A stretch of DNA of 64,000 bases. Origin: Treponema socranskii subsp. paredis ATCC 35535. GTDB lineage: Bacteria; Spirochaetota; Spirochaetia; Treponematales; Treponemataceae. The stretch lies in the NCBI GenBank assembly GCA_000413015.1, contig KE332515.1:407092-471091 (forward strand), given 5' to 3'. Each line of letters opens with the position of its first letter. The stretch's first letter is position 1. Below, one piece after another: positions 8,287-15,794 of this stretch. The position numbers and the translations under genes are program-made. Below the pieces are notes generated by a model that made no database searches, was not told where the DNA came from, and saw only the letters and a list, made by a program, of their open reading frames with translations.

Positions 8287-9417
8287 TTGAGCAAAATCGT
8301 ATTGACCGGCATCAACAAATATTACGGAACGAACCGCGTTTTAAAAGACGTCGATTTGACGATCGAAGACGGAGAGTTTATGACGCTGCTCGGACCTTCG
8401 GGCTGCGGCAAAACGACGACGCTGCGCGTTATCGCAGGACTCGAAAAACCGCAGTCGGGCTCAATCGTTATGAACGGAGAGCGCATCGTAAACGCGGCCG
8501 AAAGCTTTTTCGCACCTCCTGCAAAAAGAGGTTTAAATCTCGTGTTTCAATCGTACGCGCTGTGGCCCCACATGACGGTATTCGATAACGTCGCCTTCGG
8601 TCTTCGCGTAAAGCATACGCCGAAAGACGAAATCAAAAAGCTTGTCGAAAACGCGCTCAGCCGCATGCAGATCGGCGAATACTCGGGGCGCTATCCGTCC
8701 GAACTTTCAGGCGGACAACAGCAGCGCGTTGCGATCGCCCGCGCTATAGCAACCCCTGTCGAACTCCTTTTGCTCGACGAACCTCTGTCGAATCTCGATG
8801 CAAAGCTCCGTGTCGATATGCGCAGCGAACTGAAGCGATTGCACGAAGAGATGGGCACGACGATCATCTATGTGACGCACGATCAGGTGGAAGCGCTTAC
8901 GCTGTCCACGCGCATCGCCGTTTTTTTCAACGGACACATCGAACAGGTTGCAAGTCCTATGAGTTTGTACCAAAATCCTGCAAGCGTGCGCATCGCTGAA
9001 TTTATCGGAAATCCGAAAATAAATCTCACGGGTGGAAAAGCGAAGCGGACGGAAGCGGGTCTCGAAGTCGAAAGCGCATTCGGAAATTTTTCATTCCAAA
9101 AAAGCGACTGTACCGATAAACTTCCCGACGGAACATTCGACTGCAGAATAGGTTTTCGGCCGGAAGAAGTGACGGTTTCCCGCACGGCTTCCAAGGGCGC
9201 CGTCGAGTGCCGCGTGTATTCGAGCATGCCTGCGGGAAGCGAAACGCTCATACGCCTTTCCGTCGCCGGAGAAGCTTTCCTTGCAAAGCGGCTCGGCATC
9301 CGCCACTACAAAGCCGATGAAAAGGTTTACGCGGCGATAGCTCCCGAAAAGCTCAACGTATTCGATACGTCGTCGGGCGCTCTCATAAAAAAATCCGCCG
9401 AAGGCGAAAGCGATTGA
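8287..9417 (+). CDS. ABC transporter ATP-binding protein, ferric-iron/polyamine type
   Basis: This 376-residue ATPase has Walker A GPSGCGKT (residues 36-43), Q-loop VFQSYALWPHMTV, signature LSGGQQQR (about 139), Walker B LLLLDEP (about 158) and the switch His in YVTHDQ. The C-terminal 130 residues form an OB-type regulatory domain as in FbpC/PotA/MalK. It energises the neighbouring permease. The start is TTG at 8287 with GGAGG 7 nt upstream, coupled to the permease stop. The third gene supplies the binding protein. Confidence 0.93.
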   Translation: MSKIVLTGINKYYGTNRVLKDVDLTIEDGEFMTLLGPSGCGKTTTLRVIAGLEKPQSGSIVMNGERIVNAAESFFAPPAKRGLNLVFQSYALWPHMTVFDNVAFGLRVKHTPKDEIKKLVENALSRMQIGEYSGRYPSELSGGQQQRVAIARAIATPVELLLLDEPLSNLDAKLRVDMRSELKRLHEEMGTTIIYVTHDQVEALTLSTRIAVFFNGHIEQVASPMSLYQNPASVRIAEFIGNPKINLTGGKAKRTEAGLEVESAFGNFSFQKSDCTDKLPDGTFDCRIGFRPEEVTVSRTASKGAVECRVYSSMPAGSETLIRLSVAGEAFLAKRLGIRHYKADEKVYAAIAPEKLNVFDTSSGALIKKSAEGESD

Positions 9418-9476
9418 TCGTATCGAGGCAATTACAGGATTTTATAATTTATTAATTATTAATAAAGGAGTATATA

Positions 9477-10646
9477 ATGAAAAAGATTGCAGTGACTGTA
9501 CTGTTGGCGGCGGCGATGCTTTCGTCCGCATTTTCGGTAGGCCGAATCGAAACGAAACCGAACAGCCGAGAAGCGAAGTGGGCGAAGGAAAACGGTCTCG
9601 ATAAAGACGAAAGCGTCGAAGAGCTCTATCAAAAAGCGAAAGCCGAAGGCGCGCTCGTTATCTATACGATTTCGAGCCGTACGCAAAAAGTTGCAAACGC
9701 TTTTAAAGAAGCGTATCCCGGCATCAACGTGGAAGTATACGATATTTCTTCCGGCACATTGAAAGAAAAATTCGCAACCGAATATAAATCGGGCATCCGC
9801 ACGGTGGATATTTTGCATTCGAAAGAGCAGGTCGGCGAATATACGTATGAAATGTTTTCCGAAGGTATGCTGCATAACTATCAGCCTGCCTCGATTTTCA
9901 AAAACGTTCCGTCTCTGTACATGTCGCTCACGCCGCTCATGCTCGAACTCAATTTGTGGTTTTACAATACCGAAGTGTACAAGACGTGCCCGATTACCTC
10001 GTGGTGGGATTTTACGAAGCCCGAATGGAAGGGACGTGTCGTTTTCCAGGATGCGGCGAGCAACGATGCCTACTGCGCTCCGCTTACGGCTATGGTGCAG
10101 CACGCGGACGAAATGGCGGCCGATTACGAAAAAGTATTCGGTAGGAAAATTCAGCTTGCAAAAGACGAGCCGAACGCAGGCTATGCTTTTATCAAGCGCT
10201 TTCTTGCAAACTCTCCGATCATCGCAAAGGGTTCCGATGAAGTTATCGAACTCGTCGGTGCAAAGGGACAAAAAAATCCGCCGGTCGGCTATGCGTCTTC
10301 CGTAAAGCTTCGAAAGCAGCGCGACGGCTACGCGATCGATTACGGTCCGAAGTCGATGCACGTGTCGAACGGTATTCCCGCGTTGAACTTTCTGTCAATC
10401 GCAAACCAATGCAAACATCCGAACGCCGCAAAGCTTTTTATTAAATTTTGGATGGGAGGAGAAGACGGAAAAGGGAAGGGCTATGAGCCGCTCGTTTCAC
10501 TCGGTTCGTGGTCGGTGCGGCCTGAAAATCCGACGGCAAAAGGAAATATTCCGCTTGCCGATATTCCGCTGTGGAAAATCGACTTCAACTATATCTACAA
10601 CAATATCGAAACCGTCCGCGATTATTGGATCGCGCACAGAAATTAA
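9477..10646 (+). CDS. Periplasmic substrate-binding protein of the iron-type ABC importer
   Basis: This 389-residue protein begins with a signal peptide (MKKIAVTVLLAAAMLSSAFS) without a lipobox Cys, so it is probably periplasmic rather than a lipoprotein. The body reads as a type II periplasmic binding fold of the FbpA/AfuA kind: GALVIYTISSRTQKVANAF, later NLWFYNTEVYK, TSWWDFTKPEWKGRV and a tail with NAAKLFIKFW. It would capture the substrate, probably Fe3+, and hand it to the two genes upstream. AAGGAG precedes the ATG. A strong terminator follows. The substrate is inferred from family and context. Confidence 0.88.
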   Translation: MKKIAVTVLLAAAMLSSAFSVGRIETKPNSREAKWAKENGLDKDESVEELYQKAKAEGALVIYTISSRTQKVANAFKEAYPGINVEVYDISSGTLKEKFATEYKSGIRTVDILHSKEQVGEYTYEMFSEGMLHNYQPASIFKNVPSLYMSLTPLMLELNLWFYNTEVYKTCPITSWWDFTKPEWKGRVVFQDAASNDAYCAPLTAMVQHADEMAADYEKVFGRKIQLAKDEPNAGYAFIKRFLANSPIIAKGSDEVIELVGAKGQKNPPVGYASSVKLRKQRDGYAIDYGPKSMHVSNGIPALNFLSIANQCKHPNAAKLFIKFWMGGEDGKGKGYEPLVSLGSWSVRPENPTAKGNIPLADIPLWKIDFNYIYNNIETVRDYWIAHRN

Positions 10647-10661
10647 TAATAAATAGATTAT

Positions 10662-10695
10662 ACGGCGAGTTTGCTTTGCAAACTCGCCGTTTTTA
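10662..10695 (+). terminator. Rho-independent terminator of the importer operon
   Basis: A perfect 13-bp stem (10662-10674 and 10678-10690, ACGGCGAGTTTGC and its complement) with a 3-nt loop, followed directly by TTTT. Confidence 0.92.
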
Positions 10696-10711
10696 TCAAA
10701 ACACGAAACCG

Positions 10712-10782
10712 TTGGAAAATTTCCTGAATCGACGAAAATTGGAAAATTTCCGCTTGCGGATGCGGCGTAAAAGAAGTAAAAT
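10712..10782 (+). promoter_or_regulatory. malQ promoter with duplicated palindrome
   Basis: TTGCGG (10754-10759), a 17-nt spacer and TAAAAT (10777-10782) end 6 nt before the malQ ATG, which predicts a leaderless mRNA. Just upstream, TTGGAAAATTTCC occurs twice (10712-10724 and 10739-10751), 27 nt apart; each contains the perfect palindrome GGAAAATTTCC. The paired sites abut the -35 and look like a regulator binding site. Confidence 0.6.
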
Positions 10783-10788
10783 CGAATT

Positions 10789-12387
10789 ATGACATTTACA
10801 CGAAAAAGCGGCATTCTTTTGCATCCGACATCCCTTTCGGGAAGTCCCGGCATAGGAACGCTCGGAAAAAACGCATATCGATTTGTAGACTGGCTGCACC
10901 GCTCGAACCAAAAACTGTGGCAGATACTGCCGCTCGGCCCGACCGGCTACGGCGATTCTCCGTACGCATCGTTTTCAACTTTTGCGGGCAATCCGCTTCT
11001 CATCGATCTTGAACTGCTTGCCGAAAGAGGCTGGGCGTCCGCAAACGATACGGTTCCGCCCGATTATATACGCTCCGACGGACCGGTCGATTTCGGCTCG
11101 GTCGTTTGGTGGAAGCTGCCTGCGCTTTCAAAATGCGCTCTTTATTTTTTGTCGCACGCAAACGAGGCCGACCGAGATGCCTTCACATCTTTTAAAAACG
11201 ACAACGCGGCATGGCTCGACACTTACGCCGTCTTTATGAGCGTAAAAAACTTTTTCGAAGAAAAAGCGAAAGAGCAGGGAGACAATTCGGGCGGAGCGAA
11301 TGCGATGTGGAACAACTCGTGGCCGAAAGAACTCGCTGCCTGCGAGCCGCAAGCGGTCGAGCAGTGGAAAGATGAACACGCGGAAAAAATCGAAATTATT
11401 AAAGCGATACAGTTTTTTTTCGCGGTACAGTGGGGCGACTTGAAGCGTTATGCCAATTCCCTCGGTATCGATATCATCGGCGATATTCCGATCTTTGTCG
11501 CCCCCGATTCGGCGGACGTGTGGGCGAACCAAAAACTGTTTCAGCTCGACGAAAACGGTATTCCGACGCGGGTAGCGGGAGTGCCGCCCGATTATTTTTC
11601 GGCGACGGGACAGCTGTGGGGAAATCCGCTTTACGATTGGGATGCGATGAAAAAAGACGGATATGCGTGGTGGATTTCGCGCATACGCCGCGCGCTCGAA
11701 CTTGTCGACTGTATCCGTATCGATCACTTCCGTGGCTTTGAATCTTATTGGTCGGTTCCGTACGGAGAAGAGACCGCCGTAAACGGCATGTGGGTAGGCT
11801 GCCCCGGTGCGGATTTTTTTGCCGCCGTCAAAGTATCTCTCGGCGATATCCCCGTCATTGCCGAAGATTTGGGCGTCATCACCGACGAAGTGCGCGCACT
11901 CCGCGACTCCTGCGGTTTTCCGGGCATGAAAGTGCTCGAGTTCGCATTCGATCCCGAAGAAGCGGGGCGCGAAGGCATGACGAACGTTTTTTTGCCGCAC
12001 GAATACGAAAATACGCGCTGCGTCGTTTATACCGGCACGCACGACAACGATACGCTGCAGGGCTGGCTCCTCCGAGAAAGAGACGACGTCGTGCGGGTGA
12101 CCGCAGAATATCTGTGCGGAAAGACGCTTTCGAATGAAGACGCGCGGGCTATGGTCGCAAGCGGCGAATTATGCGGAAAGCTCATAAGGGAAGCGTTCGC
12201 ATCGATCGCATCCTACGCCGTCATTCCGCTGCAGGACGTTTTAGCTCTTGACAACGGCTCGCGTATGAATACCCCTTCGACGGCGGGCGGAAATTGGATG
12301 TGGCGCATGGATGAAAACTCTCTCACCGACGAAGCGGCCGCCTCTCTCGCGTTTTTAAGCAAGCTTTACGGAAGAAACGGGGAATAA
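10789..12387 (+). CDS. malQ: 4-alpha-glucanotransferase (amylomaltase)
   Basis: This 532-residue enzyme is a full-length GH77 protein. It transfers alpha-1,4-glucan segments between maltodextrins and releases glucose. Family motifs are seen in order: RKSGILLHPTSL, GPTGYGDSPYASFSTFAGN, GDIPIFVAPDSADVW, CIRIDHFRGF with the catalytic Asp, IAEDLGVIT with the acid Glu, and TGTHDNDT. No Shine-Dalgarno lies before the ATG; instead a -10 element ends 6 nt upstream. It stands alone between the iron-type importer and comF-like gene, so it is probably controlled separately. Confidence 0.95.
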   Translation: MTFTRKSGILLHPTSLSGSPGIGTLGKNAYRFVDWLHRSNQKLWQILPLGPTGYGDSPYASFSTFAGNPLLIDLELLAERGWASANDTVPPDYIRSDGPVDFGSVVWWKLPALSKCALYFLSHANEADRDAFTSFKNDNAAWLDTYAVFMSVKNFFEEKAKEQGDNSGGANAMWNNSWPKELAACEPQAVEQWKDEHAEKIEIIKAIQFFFAVQWGDLKRYANSLGIDIIGDIPIFVAPDSADVWANQKLFQLDENGIPTRVAGVPPDYFSATGQLWGNPLYDWDAMKKDGYAWWISRIRRALELVDCIRIDHFRGFESYWSVPYGEETAVNGMWVGCPGADFFAAVKVSLGDIPVIAEDLGVITDEVRALRDSCGFPGMKVLEFAFDPEEAGREGMTNVFLPHEYENTRCVVYTGTHDNDTLQGWLLRERDDVVRVTAEYLCGKTLSNEDARAMVASGELCGKLIREAFASIASYAVIPLQDVLALDNGSRMNTPSTAGGNWMWRMDENSLTDEAAASLAFLSKLYGRNGE

Positions 12388-12390
12388 CGT

Positions 12391-12471
12391 ACGCCCGCCC
12401 GGAGTGACTCGGCGACCGGAGCGAAGCGAGGACGCAGAGCGTGAGCGAATCACGGAAGGCGGGATAGCAAA
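12391..12471 (+). repeat. Dispersed intergenic repeat, copy 1
   Basis: This GC-rich segment shares GAGCGTGAGCGA (12437-12448), a 4-nt spacer and CGGAAGGCGGGAT (12453-12465) with an inverted copy at 53998-54092. The shared part also includes a purine-rich GGAGCGA-type block upstream. Both copies lie just after gene ends. Confidence 0.65.
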
Positions 12472-12537
12472 CCGGTTTCGTCCGAATAATTAAAAAAAAA
12501 CCGCGTAAAAATATAAAACTCACGCGATATATAAAGT

Positions 12538-13311
12538 GTGAAACGCTTCTTTTTTGCATTGAAAGAAAGGGCAATGTATGGGATGCGTTCGGCGCTGTCC
12601 TTTGTTGCCGGAGGAAAGCTTTGTACGGTCTGCGGTATGCAGTCGAAAGTGATTCCCCTGTGCACCCGGTGTGAAAAGAGGTATTTTGCGTTGCCTCCAT
12701 GCGAAGGGGAAGAGCGGTGTTCGGTGTGCGGAAAGACGCTTATATCCGAGCACGGCGTATGTATGCGCTGCCGACGCGAGCGTCTTTTGGTACATACGGA
12801 TGCCGTTTTTCCTCTCTATTCGTATCGTTTGTGGAACAGCGTGCTTTTATTCCGCTGGAAAATACAAGGAGAGCGCCCCCTCTCTCCGTTTTTCGCCTCG
12901 CGTGCAGCTTTCGCCCTTAAAGCGCTGCCGAAATCCTGCGTTATCGTTCCGGTACCGCCGCGTCCCGGTAAGATCCGCAAAAAAGGTTGGGATCAGATCG
13001 AAGATCTTTGCCGTTTTTTCGAATACCGATACGGATACGATGTGTGCAGAATTCTTGAACGCCGTACGACAGGCGAGCAAAAACGACTCGGACGGGAAGC
13101 GAGGCTCGAATCGATCGGAAAAACATACGCGCTGAAATCGATGAAAAAACTGAAAAAAGAACTCAAACGCTTCGGCGGCAAAGTACCGAAAAACCTGTGT
13201 ATCGTCGACGATCTTTTTACGACGGGCGTAACGCTTGAAAGCTGCGCCGCCGTTTTAAAATCCGCAGGAGCTGAAAAAGTCTTCGCCGTAACGCTCTTTA
13301 TCGCGGATTGA
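12538..13311 (+). CDS. ComF-family phosphoribosyltransferase-like protein
   Basis: This protein of up to 257 residues has an N-terminal zinc-ribbon region with four Cys pairs (CTVC, CTRC, CSVC, CMRC) and a C-terminal phosphoribosyltransferase domain with VPVPPRPGKIRKKGWDQ and the PRPP loop CIVDDLFTTGVTLES. ComF proteins are linked to DNA uptake in competent bacteria, but many non-competent bacteria carry one and the reaction is unsettled. The start is unclear: GTG 12538 is the longest reading but has no ribosome binding site, while ATG 12574 follows GAAAGGG. The cheW promoter overlaps its stop. Confidence 0.85.
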   Translation: MKRFFFALKERAMYGMRSALSFVAGGKLCTVCGMQSKVIPLCTRCEKRYFALPPCEGEERCSVCGKTLISEHGVCMRCRRERLLVHTDAVFPLYSYRLWNSVLLFRWKIQGERPLSPFFASRAAFALKALPKSCVIVPVPPRPGKIRKKGWDQIEDLCRFFEYRYGYDVCRILERRTTGEQKRLGREARLESIGKTYALKSMKKLKKELKRFGGKVPKNLCIVDDLFTTGVTLESCAAVLKSAGAEKVFAVTLFIAD

Positions 13312-13314
13312 ATG

Positions 13315-13343
13315 TTGCAAAATGTGCAAATATAGTATATGAT
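13315..13343 (+). promoter_or_regulatory. Sigma70-type promoter of cheW
   Basis: TTGCAA (13315-13320), a 17-nt spacer and TATGAT (13338-13343), about 27 nt before the ATG. Confidence 0.65.
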
Positions 13344-13370
13344 GACAGGAACAGTTTTCAAGGAGCGCAT

Positions 13371-13850
13371 ATGGCCGGAGAAGATTCCCAATTTCAACTC
13401 GTGACGTTTCAGCTCGGCGATGAAATATACGGTGTCGACATTATGGATGTAAAGGAAATCGTAAAAATACAGGATGTGCGTCCTATTCCGAATGCGCCGT
13501 ATTACGTCGAAGGGATTATCAATCTGCGCGGAGAGATCATTCCCATCATCGATCTGCACAAGCGCTTTCGGCTGAAATCGCTCAGAGATGAAAATATCGA
13601 CACCGATATCGAAGGCGGCTTTATCATCCTCAGTATCGAAAACAATAAAATCGGTATCATTATCGACCGCGTCGCGCGGGTAGTTCCGGTGACGGCCGAT
13701 GATATAAAAGATCCTCCGCAGATGTTCAGCGGTATCGGCTCGGAATATATTCAAGGCGTTATCCGCGCCGACAACGGTACGTATCTCATCATGCTCGACA
13801 TACATAAGCTGTTCAATCCGAAAGAACTGCAAAAGATTGTCGATTTTTAA
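13371..13850 (+). CDS. cheW: Chemotaxis coupling protein CheW
   Basis: This 159-residue protein is a single CheW domain (FQLGDEIYGVDIMDVKEI, PNAPYYVEGIINLRGEIIPIIDL, ending in a conserved DKL-like helix). CheW links chemoreceptors to the CheA kinase in receptor arrays at the cell pole, steering the periplasmic flagella. ATG 13371 follows AGGAG by 5 nt; the longer frame from 13308 is not used. No cheA or cheY is adjacent, so this is a stand-alone CheW. It is followed after 9 nt by the DegT-like gene and then nadK and recN. Confidence 0.95.
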   Translation: MAGEDSQFQLVTFQLGDEIYGVDIMDVKEIVKIQDVRPIPNAPYYVEGIINLRGEIIPIIDLHKRFRLKSLRDENIDTDIEGGFIILSIENNKIGIIIDRVARVVPVTADDIKDPPQMFSGIGSEYIQGVIRADNGTYLIMLDIHKLFNPKELQKIVDF

Positions 13851-13859
13851 CGGCCGGAA

Positions 13860-14924
13860 ATGATTCGAACACACAGCACAACGATCAGACGGAAAGAGAT
13901 GGACGCCGTGCTCACCTGCATGGTCGACGAAAGGATCGGCCCGGGCGAGCTCAACGCGCGTTTTATTCAGTCGGTAAAAGAATTTTTCAAATGTGACGGC
14001 GCCGTCGCCGTGCGAAGTCCTTCCATCGCGCTGAAATATGCGATGAAAGCGCTCGGTGCGGAAAGCGGTACAGCGGTCATGATTTCAGCCCTTGCACCTT
14101 CGTGGCAGATACTCGCACTCGAAGAGTTCGGCTATACGCCGCTCGTACTCGACGTCGACGAAGCGACCGCTCTCGTGACGGCGGATATCGTTTCCGAAGG
14201 AATCAAAAAAGGCGGGCGCATCCTCCTTCTGCACGAAGCGAACGGTATTATGCCGGATATGGACGCGATCGCTTCTCTCGGCATTCCGGTTATTGAAGAT
14301 ATTTCGCAGAGCGTCGGATCTTCGGCACCTCCTCCTAAGGGAACCGAACGTACGCCTGCCGAAGCCGCGCGTGCGAGGGCGGGCTTGTACGGCGTATTTG
14401 CGATTTTAAGCCTCGAAGAGCGCGATGTCGTCACTGCAGGCGGGGGAGCCGTCGTCATGGCGGGAAGCAGGCGGGATTGGATTCCGCTGAAAAAATACAC
14501 CGACGAAGCGCCTCTTACGGATTTGCTTCCCGATTTAAATGCCGCCCTTGCATGGGTCGAACTCCGCGAATTTAATAAAAACGAAGAAAAACGCAAGGAA
14601 ATTTTTGCGCTTTTTCAGCGCGCCTGTATGTCGGGCAGGCATAAAATGCTCGTGCGCGATCTTGACGGAGCCTCGACGATGTGTACTTTTCCGCTCGTCC
14701 TTTCGAGCGCGTACAAAGACGTCAAACAGTATACCGACCGCAAAGGTATCGAAATCACCCGCGCTTTCGAACATTCGGTTATCGCGCTCCGCGATGAAGC
14801 GCTTTCACCTTCGTGCATCCGCGCAAAATCGCTCAGTCTGCGCTGCGTTTTGTTTCCGCTCTATCCGCGGCTTACGCACGCCGAAACGGCGCAGATCGTC
14901 AAAGTACTCGGCACGCTGCCGTGA
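13860..14924 (+). CDS. DegT/DnrJ/EryC1-like protein lacking the PLP lysine
   Basis: This 354-residue protein has the fold-type I layout of sugar aminotransferases: an N-terminal substrate segment, GAVAVRSPSIALKYAMKALG, ISALAPSWQILALEEFGYTPLVLDV, and the PLP-binding acidic region IPVIEDISQSVGS. Where DegT enzymes have S-x-x-K followed by a Gly-rich run, this protein has LSLEERDVVTAGGGA, with Glu in place of the Schiff-base Lys. It may therefore be a non-catalytic relative or act on PLP differently. Function is unknown. It lies in a tight run between cheW and nadK. Confidence 0.75.
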   Translation: MIRTHSTTIRRKEMDAVLTCMVDERIGPGELNARFIQSVKEFFKCDGAVAVRSPSIALKYAMKALGAESGTAVMISALAPSWQILALEEFGYTPLVLDVDEATALVTADIVSEGIKKGGRILLLHEANGIMPDMDAIASLGIPVIEDISQSVGSSAPPPKGTERTPAEAARARAGLYGVFAILSLEERDVVTAGGGAVVMAGSRRDWIPLKKYTDEAPLTDLLPDLNAALAWVELREFNKNEEKRKEIFALFQRACMSGRHKMLVRDLDGASTMCTFPLVLSSAYKDVKQYTDRKGIEITRAFEHSVIALRDEALSPSCIRAKSLSLRCVLFPLYPRLTHAETAQIVKVLGTLP

Positions 14925-14936
14925 GCGGGGAGCCGT

Positions 14937-15794
14937 ATGAAAAACTGCCGTATCGTCGTCAACACGTCAAAGAGCGAATCACAGACGCTCGGAAATGAAA
15001 TCAAAGCCTTTTTGGCCGAAAAAAATATCGCATCGTCGTTTTACCGCTTTGACGGTTTCAGCGATGCCAATCCGTTTTCCGGTTCGGATTTTGCGGTAAC
15101 GCTCGGCGGCGACGGCACGGTGCTCTTTGCCGCCCGCGGTTGCGCATCTCTCGGCATTCCCGTGTTTCCGGTCAATTTGGGCGAATTCGGTTTTATCGCG
15201 AGTATAGAAAAAAACGAATGGAAAGAAAAGCTCGAACTTTTTTTATCGGGCGCGCTTTTTATCGGCGAGCGGAGTATGCTCGAAGTTTCGTTTTCGCGCG
15301 GTCTACAAGGGGATTTTTCCGCCGTCGCCTTAAACGATGTCGTCGTCAGTGCGGATACGGCTGCAAAAACCGTTTCACTTGAAGTATCCTACGACGGCGT
15401 GCCTCTCGGCGTTTTTAAAACGGACGGCATCATCGTCAGTACGGCCACCGGTTCGACCGCATATTCGGCGTCTGCCGGCGGACCGATCGTCGATCCTGAA
15501 CTCGATGCGATAATCCTCACTCCGATAAACGCCTTTTCGCTTTCATCGCGTCCCATCGTACTCGATCCGCGCGAAGAAGTGAGCATAAAGCTCCTTTCGA
15601 TGCGGAAAGAGGACGCGCTTATCACCGTAGACGGGCAGACGCCCTTTGCGCTGAAAGCGGAAAGCGTCATCACCATACGGAAAGCCGCGCACAAAGTAAA
15701 GCTCGCCGGCTGTACGACGGAAAAGTTTTGCAGCGCGCTTCGTTCAAAATTGAATTGGTCGGGAGGGCCTCATGCTCGAAGACCTGACGATTAA
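14937..15794 (+). CDS. nadK: NAD kinase
   Basis: This 285-residue protein phosphorylates NAD+ to NADP+ in the cytoplasm. The diagnostic GGDGT is at residues 57-61, and the NAD-binding segment TDGIIVSTATGSTAYSASAGG lies near residue 162 within a DGxxxSTxTGSTAY pattern. The C-terminal beta-rich region (VDGQTPFALK) is complete. A GGGGAG-like ribosome binding site precedes the ATG. The 3' end overlaps recN by 23 nt in another frame, so the two are translationally coupled. Confidence 0.95.
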   Translation: MKNCRIVVNTSKSESQTLGNEIKAFLAEKNIASSFYRFDGFSDANPFSGSDFAVTLGGDGTVLFAARGCASLGIPVFPVNLGEFGFIASIEKNEWKEKLELFLSGALFIGERSMLEVSFSRGLQGDFSAVALNDVVVSADTAAKTVSLEVSYDGVPLGVFKTDGIIVSTATGSTAYSASAGGPIVDPELDAIILTPINAFSLSSRPIVLDPREEVSIKLLSMRKEDALITVDGQTPFALKAESVITIRKAAHKVKLAGCTTEKFCSALRSKLNWSGGPHARRPDD

